Origin: Platanthera guangdongensis
Taxonomy: Eukaryota; Streptophyta; Magnoliopsida; Asparagales; Orchidaceae
Direction: 5' to 3'
DNA: 64,000 nucleotides
NCBI GenBank assembly: GCA_039583875.1
Contig: CM077158.1
Location: 235,406,453-235,470,452, forward strand
Below are positions 11,627 to 22,106 of this stretch, piece after piece. A program made the translations under genes and the position numbers. The first letter of the stretch is position 1. Every line of letters begins with the position of its first letter. The notes under the pieces were generated by a model. That model was not told where the DNA came from, searched no databases, and was given only the letters and a program-made list of their open reading frames with translations.

Positions 11627-11951
11627 TATGCTCGTGGAACGTGTCGGTGAAGCTGCCTATCGACTAGCTCTTTCAACCGAGCTAAGTAGTTTATACGATG
11701 CGTTTCACATATCAGTGCTAAGGAAGGCTATTCGAGAGCTTAAACACGTCATTGTCGTGGTTCAAGTGCCGGTTGATAGTGGGCTAAAGACAAAAGTCAA
11801 GCCCGTTCGTATCGAAGACACAAAGATCAAGCAGTTGCGGAACGAGGTGATCAGGATGGTCAAGGTTCGTTGGGACAACTGTGGCCGTGAGGAACTTACA
11901 TGGGAGCGCGAGCAAACCATGTTAGAAGAGTTCCTCGAACTATTCCGTTGA
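11627..11951 (+). pseudogene. Ty3/gypsy integrase C-terminus with chromodomain-like tail (G)
   Basis: An open frame of about 108 residues to TGA at 11949. RVGEAAYRLAL, FHISVLRK and the tail ...KVRWDN... with EELTWERE match the GPY/F module and C-terminal chromodomain-like region of Tekay-type gypsy integrase. Everything upstream (gag, protease, RT, integrase core) is missing: the frame starts at the junction with the host block. It is followed by the usual internal 3' end, a purine tract AAAGGAGGAGA at 12024-12034, and the LTR. Confidence 0.85.
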
Positions 11952-12036
11952 GGTACAAATTTTGTGTATTTTATACTTCTATGTTTGTTTTCCTGTATGT
12001 TTAATTTCGGAACGAAATTTCTTAAAGGAGGAGATT

Positions 12037-14046
12037 TGCACCCCAGGTTTTCTAGTTGAAAATGACCAAGTCAAATTTGTCGAATGGTCTCGAGTAATTT
12101 AAGGAATTCGTCGAATGGTCTCGAGTAATATAAAGAATTCGTCGAATGCTCTCGAGTGATCTAAGTGAATTCGTCGAATGGTCTTGAGTAATCTAAGTGA
12201 ATTCGTCGAATGGTCTCGAGTAATCTAGTGAATTCATGGAATGGTCTCGAGTAATCTAAGAAATTCGTCGAGTGGTTAAGATGAATTCGTCGAGTGGTCT
12301 TAACGAATTCGTTGAGTGGTCAAAATGAATTCGTCAAGTGATCAAGATGAATTCATTGAGTGGTCTGAACGAATTCGTCGAGTAGTCAAGTCGGATTCGT
12401 CGAGTGGTCTAGACGAATTCGTCGAGTGTTCTGGAAGAACGCATGTCTTCTGACCCTTAGGCGGCTAGGTACGGTGGGACCTTACCTTTAAATTAAGAGT
12501 TAGGGTTGATCTTGGCCGTCCGTTCTAATTAAGTTAGATCATACGACTAGGGTTTCATCTCATCTAGGTTTTAAAGCAAGGATCAGAGAGAGACTTGGGC
12601 AATCTTTTCGTTGTTCTTGCTCTCCGTCCGAGCCGAAGGAAGAAGTAGGAGTGGAAGTCTGTACGAGCTTTTCCGGCCGGATCGAACCCACGAATGGCTG
12701 GGGAAGGTTCACTATTTGCCCTCCGGTGAGTTCGAAACCGAGACAGAAGGCCGCAAACCGCCTTCTTCTCTCCCGATCTCGAGCCATGTGTCGTAGACGG
12801 TGTCGTGGACATCACTTGGGGTTGTGGGGCCGACATCGCCGGAGAGGATTTGTGCTGCTCCTATGCCACCAGCTGTGACAGGGTCGGCCTGTGCAGTCGG
12901 CTAGGGTAGCCGCCGAAATCATGGCCGACAAAGAGGAAGTCGATTTGGAGTTCAAATCGGCATGTGGAAACCGAATCCGTACGTGGACAACAGCTATGAA
13001 AGCCATTGTGATCGAGCTATGGATCCGAAATGTGCGCCAGAGGTAACGAGTGTCTTCTTGGACAAGTGAAGTCCTCTTTTAACATGTTTGCATGAAAGCC
13101 CTCACCGATTGGTGCAGAAAAGGTGCTTTAAATCAGGTTGATATGTTTATCCCTGAGTATGTTTTACATATAGTATCCGGAAGCGCAAATTAGACATGTT
13201 GTGTGAAGTCCATCTGCACAAGTTGATCTAGATTGGTGATGTATTGTTTTTGCTTGCCAGAAAAACTCCGTAGAGATTGTATGGTTTCAGAGTTCTATTG
13301 GCAATGACACTGAGTGAGCTTTTATTGTAATTGTGAAGCCCGTGTCCTAGGGACACAATGGCTAACTTGTTGAGCTGTATGTTTGGAGTGCCTAACCTTG
13401 ATGGCTGTGCGTGTTAGCCGTAGAATGAATCCTTGGTATGGTGGATTAAGGAAAAGGGGAGGCTGACCCACGTCGTTGTCATTAATTGGCACAAAGATCT
13501 GAGCAACGGGAAAGTGCTGAACTATACCCGAACTATATTGTTCGGCTAAACGGACCTAAAATACATGGCAGTTGCATTGACATAGGAAAGAGTCGTGGTT
13601 GTATGACATGCTAGTAATGCTCAAGTGAGACCATTCTGTCTGGGACTGAGGGTGGTGGTGGGACTCGTGGAGTTTCCCCGTTTGGGTGCTAATGCACCAG
13701 TGATTGCCCGTGATGGCAAGAGGTGGGACCCTGGATTATTCGATACACCGTTAATGTGCCCAGAGTGCACGAGACGTCTGGCCGGTCGTGTCATCGTCTG
13801 TGGTGGCTGGTGCTTAAGTTGCACATTCTTGATATTTGTGAACATGCTAATTTCTTGCATGGAAGGAGCACCGTCAACTCGAGAGAGAGGTGAGGACGTT
13901 ATAATTTGGTCAGCTAATGTTAATTGTTGCTTTGTTTGCCACTGTTTGGTGGAATGATTTTGTGCATGTGCTGTAGGTCCAAGTGAGAAATAGCGGGCTG
14001 AAGCCCCTTTTGCTGAGCGGGCCCTTGAAGGCCCACGTGTTATGCT
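12037..14046 (+). repeat. 3' LTR of gypsy G, first part
   Basis: Starts TGCACCCCAGG just after the purine tract. It is broken at 14046 by copia C (TSD ATGCT at 14042-14046 and 35386-35390) and continues at 35391-35699, where it ends GAGGTGTTACA. Total LTR length is about 2.3 kb. No gene is seen in it; frames at 12560-12878 and 13621-13957 are short and unsupported. Confidence 0.85.
12078..12435. repeat. Tandem repeat built on GAATTCGTCGA in the G LTR
   Basis: About eleven degenerate units of roughly 29-32 bp, with GAATTCGTCGAATGGTCTCG in the left half and GAATTCGTCGAGTGGTC in the right half. Confidence 0.85.
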
Positions 14047-14368
14047 TGTTGAATTTTCTCAAAGTGATCAATGAGATAGTCTAATGCCAAATTAAAATCC
14101 TCAGAGCTATCAAGATCACACTTTGATCATGCGGAAAACCAAGAAAGCAAGCTCAACAACCAAAAGCAACCACCGGGGCAAGCATATCATATATTTATTT
14201 CTTCTTTACAGAGCGAGGTATACATGGCGAGATATGATTTCTCCAGTACAAAGGAACACATAAAATTACAAGGTAAAACAATTCGAGCGGACAGAACTGG
14301 AGACCGCCGAGACCGCACAGTCCGCCAAAGTCGCCGAGCCCACCCGAACTGCTGCTGCTGTTGCTAGA
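14047..14368 (-). repeat. 3' LTR of copia C, distal part
   Basis: Matches 27666-27982 of the other LTR. It is split from its remainder (22107-23536) by N1, at a CTAGA target. Confidence 0.9.
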
Positions 14369-14654
14369 TGAAAGATATGGTACCTAAACACCTAGAGGGG
14401 GAGGTGAATAGGTGACCTAAACCTTTTTGAAACTTTGTTGGCAGCAAAACAGTTATCTCACAGATTTCTACAGCTAATAGCAATAACAAAATATAAACTG
14501 CTAATCCACTGCACAGCACAGCACAGCAGACACACAAATTTATAGTGGTTCCCCAATCTTTGGGTACATCCACTTTCCCCCTTCGCCTATCTTGCAGTGT
14601 ACTAGATTCGGCCAAACTTCTCCACTATCTCAGAACCCAACTAGGTTCCTACAC

Positions 14655-14830
14655 CTCAGGCCCAAAGCCTTACACTCAGCCACCAAGGCCTACACTCAGC
14701 CACCCAGGCCTACACTCAGCCAATCAAGGCCTACACTCAGCCAATTAAGGCCTACACTCAGAGTTCTTCAACTCCTACACTCAGAGTTCTTCAACTCCTA
14801 CACTCAGGCAACCAAGCCCTACCCTCAGCC
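14655..14830. repeat. Minisatellite in the N1 LTR
   Basis: CCTACACTCAGCCA-type units of about 18-22 bp, seven or eight copies; the same array is at about 20230-20405 in the other LTR. The open frames over it are repeat artefacts. Confidence 0.8.
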
Positions 14831-15314
14831 TTTATAATATAGGCTTACAATTCACTCTGATCCAATGGATCCTACAAGTTAAAATTGAATTACAATAACT
14901 AACTCTACAACTCAGAAAATAAGAGAGGAGTTGAGAGTTTCTTGAAGAGTTCTTGGAAGAACTCAGCTAGATCCAAACTGACTTAACTTCCTTCAAAGCT
15001 TCTTGAGTAGAACTGAATTAGTCTGAATCCTCTGCAGTTGATCCTTGACCTCTGCTTCTTGAGATCCAGATGATTCTGAATCCTTCTTCTCAGCCTTAGT
15101 TCCAAAGACTGAATTCTTGATTGGAGCTCTCTCTCTCCAACTTCTTAGATCTGCTGTTGGACAGCAAGATCTTCTTGATTTGTATCACTTGGATAACTTG
15201 ATCAGCAACCACTTGAACAAATCTCTTAGATTAATCTGAACTCAATCAGAACTTAAACTTCTTCTGTTAACTCTTAACAACAACAACAACAACTTTCTGT
15301 AAACAGTCTGTGCC

Positions 15315-15322
15315 TATTTATA
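15315..15322 (-). promoter_or_regulatory. TATA box in the N1 LTR
   Basis: TATAAATAGG on the minus strand, directly downstream of the palindrome array; the same box is at 20897-20890 in the 5' LTR. Transcription should start around 25-35 bases further left. Confidence 0.65.
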
Positions 15323-15464
15323 GGCCTTCTTCATGGTAACCGGCTGGTCCGGTACTTCTGACATCTCTGACAAGTGCTGTAGACCGGCTGGAACGGCAGC
15401 TGTCATGTCATCCAGTCAATTCTTGAAATTCTCTAACTGTTTATAAGTGTCGAGACTTTCTGTC

Positions 15465-16380
15465 TTTAAGTGTCGACACTTATAGTCCAAGTGTCGACAC
15501 ATGTTGTGTAAGTGTCGACACAAGTCTACAAGGTGTCGACACAATTCCTTGTATGTCTCGACACAGATTCTTCTGCATGTGTCGACACTGAAATTGAGTG
15601 TCGACACAAGGACTTGTTCTTCCATCTTCAACTGTATTCTTCTAAGTATCGACACATCTCCTTTGTGTCGACACATCTTCATGTGTTGAAACTGTTAAGT
15701 GTCGACACTGCTTCTTGGTGTCGACACAAGTCTTCAATTTTGTTTCTTCAGCTGAGTGTCGACACATTCCCTTAGTGTCGACACTTGTACTTAGAATATT
15801 TTGTAAACTTTTCTGTTCTTTGCTAAGTGTCGACACAGCTCCTTGTGTCGACACTTTCTTCAAGTGTAGAGTCTTCAACTAAGTGTCGACACATTGTGCT
15901 GGGTGTCGACACTTTCTTCAAGTGTTGACTCTTCTGGTTGTGTGTCGACACATTGTGCTGAGTGTCGACACATACTTCAAGTGTTGACTCCTTTGAGTGT
16001 GTGTCGACACATTGTGCTGAGTGTCGACACATTCTTCAAATGCTGACTCTTCTGCATAGTGTCGACACATTGTGTTGAGTGTCGACACTTGTACTTACAC
16101 TCTGCAGACTTTTGCTGAGTGTCGACACAACTCCAAGTGTCGACACTTTCTGATGTAGACACAGCTCTTCTAGGTGTCGACACTTCTGCGAAGTGTCGAC
16201 ACAGCTTTTCTGCATTCTTCTTCACTGAGTGTCGACACAGCTCCAAGTGTCGACACTTTCTGTCTGGTGTCGACTCTTCTTCTCAGGTGTCGACACAATT
16301 ACTCCAATTGTCGACACTTCTTGTCTGGGTGTCGACACAAGCTTTCTCAAGTGTCGACACTTTCCCTCTGGGTGTCAACA
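15465..16380. repeat. Array of the palindrome GTGTCGACAC in the N1 3' LTR
   Basis: About 30 exact copies of this 10-bp perfect palindrome, plus several one-base variants, spaced irregularly by about 10-60 bases. The spacers are loosely similar (CTTCAAGTGTTGACTC recurs). It occupies the U3 part upstream of the TATA box. Confidence 0.95.
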
Positions 16381-16526
16381 CATGGACTTAGAAACTTTTA
16401 GCTTCAGTCCAGTGAATACCTAACCTGCACAAGTAACTCAAACAAACATCAAATACATTATGATGTATATCATTGAGTTGGGTGAGGCTTCTTCAAATCA
16501 GGTACATTTGACCAATGTACCCAACA

Positions 16527-16542
16527 ATCTCCCCCTATTTGG
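16527..16542 (-). other. Polypurine tract of N1
   Basis: CCAAATAGGGGGAGAT on the minus strand abuts the 3' LTR start TGTTGG. It is identical to the tract of N2 at 46854-46869. Confidence 0.85.
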
Positions 16543-16829
16543 AGAAGTCATAACCCTTAGTCAATGATATACACCACTCATAATTAAAAATTAGAAAATG
16601 ATGAAAAGCAGGTATATGTCAACAGGGTAAACTTAAACATGTAATAAAGCACACATGTATACTCATTAAACATTGCAGAACAAACAAGAAATAGACACAT
16701 GCTTCTGAACAATCATGAGATATATTTATCAAAAATTGTTCTAACATTGTTTTGATACATTTCCATTGTTTTACAAAAAATATTTCATATGTAAAAGATT
16801 ACAACAATGTTTCTTAGTCTAATCTTAGT

Positions 16830-19690
16830 CTAGTTCTGATCAGGTTCTTTGATAACAATTCCTTTTCCAGCTTTAACTTGAGCTTTGACAGCAGCAGTAG
16901 CAGTAGGCTCAGCATCAGCAGGCTTCTTGCCTTTTGAGTCTTTCTTCTTTTGTTCTTCAGCCTTGATTTTCTGTCTCTCAAAATAATGATAGGGCTTAGG
17001 AAAGTACTTGCTAGGCTCCACTGCAGTAGGAGGTAGCTTTCCTAACTTAGCCTTTCTTCTGTACTGGACAATGGCTTCCTGCCTGATCTCATGCTTCCTC
17101 CATTCAGCTTCTAAGAACCACTTGTTTCTATCAGTAGTGTTGTCTTTAGCAGCTTTCCAGACAGTTAGAATGATATTTCTAGAGGTAGGGCTCCACTGTT
17201 CAAAATCTGGCTTTTGTTCTGCTAGTTCCCTAAACCTCTTCTTTGACAGCCTTGTCTCTTCATCTTTGTCCAAAGCCTCTTGCATAGCTGCTGTTATAGG
17301 TTGAACAACCTTTTCTAAATGGACATTGTCCTTGCCCCCAGATGGGCTATACATAGTGCTCACCTCTGCATGAATCATTTCAAAATCTGGAGGTGGATAA
17401 ATGACTTGAGCTACTTCTTGTGGCTCTCCTCCAAAATATGCAGGGTTCAGTCCAGATTCAGCAACTTCATTGTCATCACACAGGGGAGGATATCCAAGTG
17501 TAGCCCTGATTGAATTTGAAATCCATTTTGCATACTCAGAACTGGCTGCTCAGAACTGGCCTTGACTAACACTCTCTCTCCCTTTATGACTTCTTGAGCA
17601 ACATGATCTCTTACATCATCCTTCTGGAACCTGATTTGGCTGTCCAAGTACCTGATTCCATCCTTAAAATAAGGTCTAAGCTTTGTAAGCTGTTCAGAAA
17701 TGACCTTCTGTGAATCCTTGATTGCAGTCTTGACAGCAGCAATTTCATCTTGAAAAGCTTTATCAAATTCAGCCTTTGCAGCAGCAGCAGATGTAGATGG
17801 TTCAGCAGACTTATTCTTTAATTCAGTGACTATAGCATTGTGGGATGCAGTCAAATTATCATTCATTCTCAACTGATTCTCCAGCACATAGCCTTGCTTC
17901 AGTGCTATATCATCTACTTGTACTTTTATTTTCTCTTGGTGTGTAGCCAGAAACACCACAGCATTTCCACCCTTGTGGAAGCATTCATTCATCTCCTTCT
18001 TGTTCAGGTTCATTTCAAACCTTATTGACTTGATATCTTGTGCAAGGTCAAACTGTAGGGATTTGTGCCCTTCATCCACATATGCCTCTATTGCCTTCCT
18101 TTGCTCATCCAACTTGATCTGCATGGCAATCATCATAGCACTATAATCAACTGTTGGAGCTTGTTGAACTATAGGCTGTGGGGCAATGGATTGCAAGGCT
18201 TTCTTGTAATTCTGACTTCTTCTTTTAAAAACATAGATTTTCTTCTTCTTGGCCCTAGCACTCTCCTCATCTTCAGAGGCAGAGGTGCTGGCAATCTCAA
18301 CCCTATCCTTGGGGCTTTGTGGTTTTTCAGCTTGCACATCTGGTGCTTTCTCAGTGTCTAGCCTTAAAGGCTCTTCCAGAACTGCCATGTGCTCCCCCTC
18401 AGCAGCAGCACCCTTCTCTGCAGCAGCAGCAACCTTATCCATGTCAAAATCATCTTGGTCTAGATTCAGAAACAAATCTTCCATTGTATATTCAGGTGGA
18501 GTCTGTGTAGGAGAAGTACTGGGTTCATCAACTACTTTATCAGGAACCACTTCTAGGATAACTGATGTGTCTTGGAGAACAACATCTGGTTCTTGATTTG
18601 CTTGCTGAGTTTGCTGATGGACATCAGACAAATCAGAATCTATTACAGAAAAATCTAAAGTATTGAGGTCAGTAAGTACCTCTTGGATAATGATTGTGGC
18701 TTGCTCACTGTCCAGAGTAGAGGGTTCTTCTACTGCTGGAAGCTCCCCCTGGCTTGGATCCTTATACTTGGGGCTAGCTGGAGGCAGCTCCCCCTGGATT
18801 TCAGCTGTCTCTTGAGGAGCAGGAGACTTCTCTGCAGCTACTTCTTCTTGACTATCGGGAGTGAAAACAACTTGTTCTTCACTACCTGAACTGCTGGAGG
18901 ACTCCTGTGTCACAGGAGCTATCTTCCTCTTCTTCTTTGGAGGTGAAGCTTTCTTAGTAACTGGCTTCTCTGGGGTAGGTATTTCCTTAGATAGTACTCT
19001 TTCCCACCTGGAAAATATCCTTTGATCCATCCTTCTCATGTGATTGATTTTAGTACCAGCAGCATTGCTCATTACCTCTGGTATTGTACCAGCCAGGTAG
19101 AGACTTAGTATTCTGCCCAGATTGGGCTTCTTCAGACTCTCCTTAATTTTCTCATACACAACCATGGACCAGTCTGTTTTTAGGTTGAAGATAATTCTGG
19201 TCATAACACTGAACATGGAGGCTGACACCCTGTCATGCCCTCCAGTCTTGCTGAGTATAACTTTCCCCACAATTTCAGACAGGAATTTTACTTGGTTATT
19301 CATTCCTTTCCTGTTGAATACAGATCCTATCTTCATCTTAGGATCTAGACCACACCAGGTAAGTGCTTCCCTGGTCTTAGATGTAGTCACTTCCTCTTCT
19401 GTTTGAATTTTAGGTAGCTGAAGTACCTTTCTCAGAGTTTTGGGTGAAATCTTGACCTTGGTTCCATGCACTCTTGATTTGATTCTGCAACCTGAGTCAT
19501 CTACAGAAGCTCCAGTAAGGAATTCAAGAACTTCCTTCTTCCATATTTTGGTTGGTTCTGAAACCAAGTACTCCAATCCAGAATCGGTGACTAGGGTTAC
19601 CACCGATTTGATTTCTTGATCGCCATCGTCGAACGCGCCACGAACCAGTTCATAGCCTTCATTGACGTTCTCCTCGAGCTTGGGAGCCAT
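16830..19690 (-). CDS. Large single ORF of N1, function unknown, one frameshift
   Basis: Starts at ATG 19690 in a good context (CCCTAATGGC) and runs 747 residues to a stop at 17447. A neighbouring frame carries on (to 16830). An imperfect 14-bp tandem repeat at about 17537-17563 (CTCAGAACTGGCTG twice) explains the shift, so the ancestral protein was about 948 residues. The N-terminal 250 residues are a folded-looking domain with EVLEFLTGASV, KTLRKVLQLP and a basic HMRRMDQRIF stretch; it loosely recalls the putative plant transposon protein families that ride in LTR elements. Next come a KKKRK basic stretch (possible nuclear signal), a long acidic, Ser/Pro/Glu-rich part, then helical, coiled-coil-like segments and a Lys-rich end. 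No RT, protease, integrase or zinc knuckle is visible. It could be a captured host gene or a helper protein of the element. Confidence 0.7.
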
Positions 19691-19726
19691 TAGGGTTTGT
19701 CGAATTAGTCTTTAGAAAAGAGAAAT

Positions 19727-19970
19727 GTCGACACAGTAGTTTGGTCTCGAAACTCTGAAAGCGTGTCGACAAACAAAGACAGAATCCTATTTATACCTTT
19801 CTGGTTTGAAGACGAACAGGCGGGATGGATTACTAAAGATGTGTCGACACTGGCAATAAGTGTCGACACTGACTTATAATGTCTCGACACTCATGTGTCG
19901 ACACAAGTTTAGTCAACAGATTTTATGTGTCGACACTTGGTTATGTGTCGACACCACACTACTCGACGAA
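19727..19970 (-). promoter_or_regulatory. Internal promoter region of the N1 ORF
   Basis: On the minus strand, several GTGTCGACAC palindromes (about 19970-19840) precede a TATAAATAGG box (19795-19788) and a leader of about 95 bases ending AAACCCTA before the ATG. This repeats the LTR plan of palindromes then TATA, on a smaller scale. Promoter activity is inferred from this order only. Confidence 0.55.
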
Positions 19971-19988
19971 TAGTCGAGACTTTACTTA

Positions 19989-22101
19989 GACCTAAACCTT
20001 TTTGAAACTTTGTTGGCAGCAAAACAGTTATCTCACAGATTTCTACAGCTAACAGCAATAACAAAATATAAACTGCTAATCCACAGTACAGCACAACACA
20101 GCAGACACACAAATTTATAGTGGTTCCCCAATCTTTGGGTACATCCACTTTCCCCCTTCGCCTATCTAGCAGTGTACTAGATTCGGCCAAACTTCTCCAC
20201 TATCTCAGAACCCAACTAGGTTCCTACACCTCAGGCCCAAAGCCTTACACTCAGCCACCAAGGCCTACACTCAGCCACCCAGGCCTACACTCAGCCAATC
20301 AAGGCCTACACTCAGCCAATTAAGGCCTACACTCAGAGTTCTTCAACTCCTACACTCAGAGTTCTTCAACTCCTACACTCAGGCAACCAAGCCCTACCCT
20401 CAGCCTTTATAATATAGGCTTATAATTCACTCTGATCCAATGGATCCTACAAGTTAAAATTGAATTACAATAACTAACTCTACAACTCAGAAAATAAGAG
20501 AGGAGTTGAGAGTTTCTTGAAGAGTTCTTGGAAGAACTCAGCTAGATCCAAACTGACTTAGCTTCCTTCAAAGCTTCTTGAGTAGAACTGAATTAGTCTG
20601 AATCCTCTGCAGTTGATCCTTGACCTCTACTTCTTGAGATCCAGATGATTCTGAATCCTTCTTCTCAGCCTTAGTTCCAAAGACTGAATTTTTGATTGGA
20701 GCTCTCTCTCTCCAACTTCTTAGATCTGCTGTTGGACAGCAAGATCTTCTTGATTTGTATCACTTGGATAACTTGATCAGCAACCACTTGAACAAATCTC
20801 TTAGATTAATCTGAACTCAATCAGAACTTAAACTTCTTCTGTTAACTCTTAACAACAACAACAACAACTTTCTGTAAACAGTCTGTGCCTATTTATAGGC
20901 CTTCTTCATGGTAACCGGCTGGTCCGGTACTTCTGACATCTCTGACAAGTGCTGTAGACCGGCTGGAACGGCAGCTGTCATGTCATCCAGTCAATTCTTG
21001 AAATTCTCTAACTGTTTATAAGTGTCGAGACTTTCTGTCTTTAAGTGTCGACACTTATAGTCCAAGTGTCGACACATGTTGTGTAAGTGTTGACACAAGT
21101 CTACAAGGTGTCGACACAATTCCTTGTATGTCTCGACACATATTCTTCTGCATGTGTCGACACTGAAATTGAGTGTCGACACAAGGACTTGTTCTTCCAT
21201 CTTCAACTGTATTCTTCTAAGTGTCGACACATCTCCTTTGTGTCGACACATCTTCATGTGTTGAAACTGTCAAGTGTTGACACTGCTTCTTGGTGTCGAC
21301 ACAAGTCTTCAATTTTGTTTCTTCAGCTGAGTGTCGACACATTTCCTTAGTGTCGACACTTGTACTTAGAATATTTTGTAAACTTTTCTGTTCTTTGCTA
21401 AGTGTCGACACAGCTCCTTGTATCGACACTTTCTTCAAGTGTAGAGTCTTCAACTAAGTGTCGACACATTGTGCTGGGTGTCGACACTTTCTTCAAGTGT
21501 TGACTCTTCTGGTTGTGTGTCGACACATTGTGCTGAGTGTCGACACATACTTCAAGTGTTGACTCCTTTGAGTGTGTGTCGACACATTGTGCTGAGTGTC
21601 GACACATTCTTCAAATGCTGACTCTTCTGCATAGTGTCGACACATTGTGTTGAGTGTCGACACTTGTACTTAGACTCTGCAGACTTTTGCTGAGTGTCGA
21701 CACAACTTCAAGTGTCGACACTTTCTGATGTAGACACAGCTCTTCTAGGTGTCGACACTTCTGTGAAGTGTCGACACAGCTTTTCTGCATTCTTCTTCAC
21801 TGAGTGTCGACACAGCTCCAAGTGTCGACACTTTCTGTCTGGTGTCGACTCTTCTTCTCAGGTGTCGACACAATCACTCCAAGTGTCGACACTGCTTGTC
21901 TGGGTGTCGACACAAGCTTTCTCAAGTGTCGACACTTTCCCTCTGGGTGTCGACACATGGACTTAGAAACTTTTAGCTTCAGTCCAGTGAATACCTAACC
22001 TGCACAAGTAACTCAAACAAACATCAAATACATTATGATGTATATCATTGAGTTGGGTGAGGCTTCTTCAAATCAGGTACATTTGACCAATGTACCCAAC
22101 A
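19989..22101 (-). repeat. 5' LTR of N1, lacking its last 45 bases
   Basis: Matches 14414-16526 base for base apart from about 25 differences. The segment equivalent to 14369-14413 and the primer-binding site are missing. It contains a second palindrome array (about 21040-21957) and a TATA box at 20897-20890. Confidence 0.9.
21040..21957. repeat. Array of GTGTCGACAC in the N1 5' LTR
   Basis: Same array as in the other LTR, with nearly all copies kept; a few have single changes (for example GTGTTGACAC), while some variants of the left array are perfect here. Confidence 0.95.
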
Positions 22102-22106
22102 CTAGA

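Larger units (their letters stand above)
14369..16526 (-). repeat. 3' LTR of N1
   Basis: 2158 bp, complete. In transcription order (minus strand) it has TGTTGGGTACATTGG, a long palindrome array (16380-15465), a TATAAATA box (15322-15315), a 22-bp minisatellite, and the end ATATCTTTCA. Confidence 0.9.
14369..22101 (-). mobile_element. N1: non-autonomous Sirevirus-like LTR retrotransposon
   Basis: TSD CTAGA at 14364-14368 and 22102-22106, with TG...CA ends. Two LTRs of about 2.1 kb (14369-16526 and 19989-22101) differ at roughly 25 places by eye (about 1%). The purine tract on the minus strand is CCAAATAGGGGGAGAT next to TGTTGG. That tract and the LTR end ATATCTTTCA match N2 and resemble Sireviruses. 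The internal part has one large ORF and no gag-pol, RT or integrase. The 5' LTR lacks its last 45 bases and no primer-binding site is left, so this copy is immobile. Confidence 0.88.

Noticed and set aside
11252..11650. Arg-rich frames in both directions (also 55615-56267)
   Set aside because: GC-rich noncoding part of the duplicated block; the frames are not conserved between the two copies.
15465..16380. CRISPR-like repeat array
   Set aside because: The repeat is only 10 bp, spacing is irregular, spacers are related to each other, and the sequence is a plant LTR.
15416..16423. Overlapping frames on both strands rich in VDT, CRH and STQ
   Set aside because: They are translations of GTGTCGACAC in different frames; the same holds for 20991-21998, 43812-44268 and 46992-47491.
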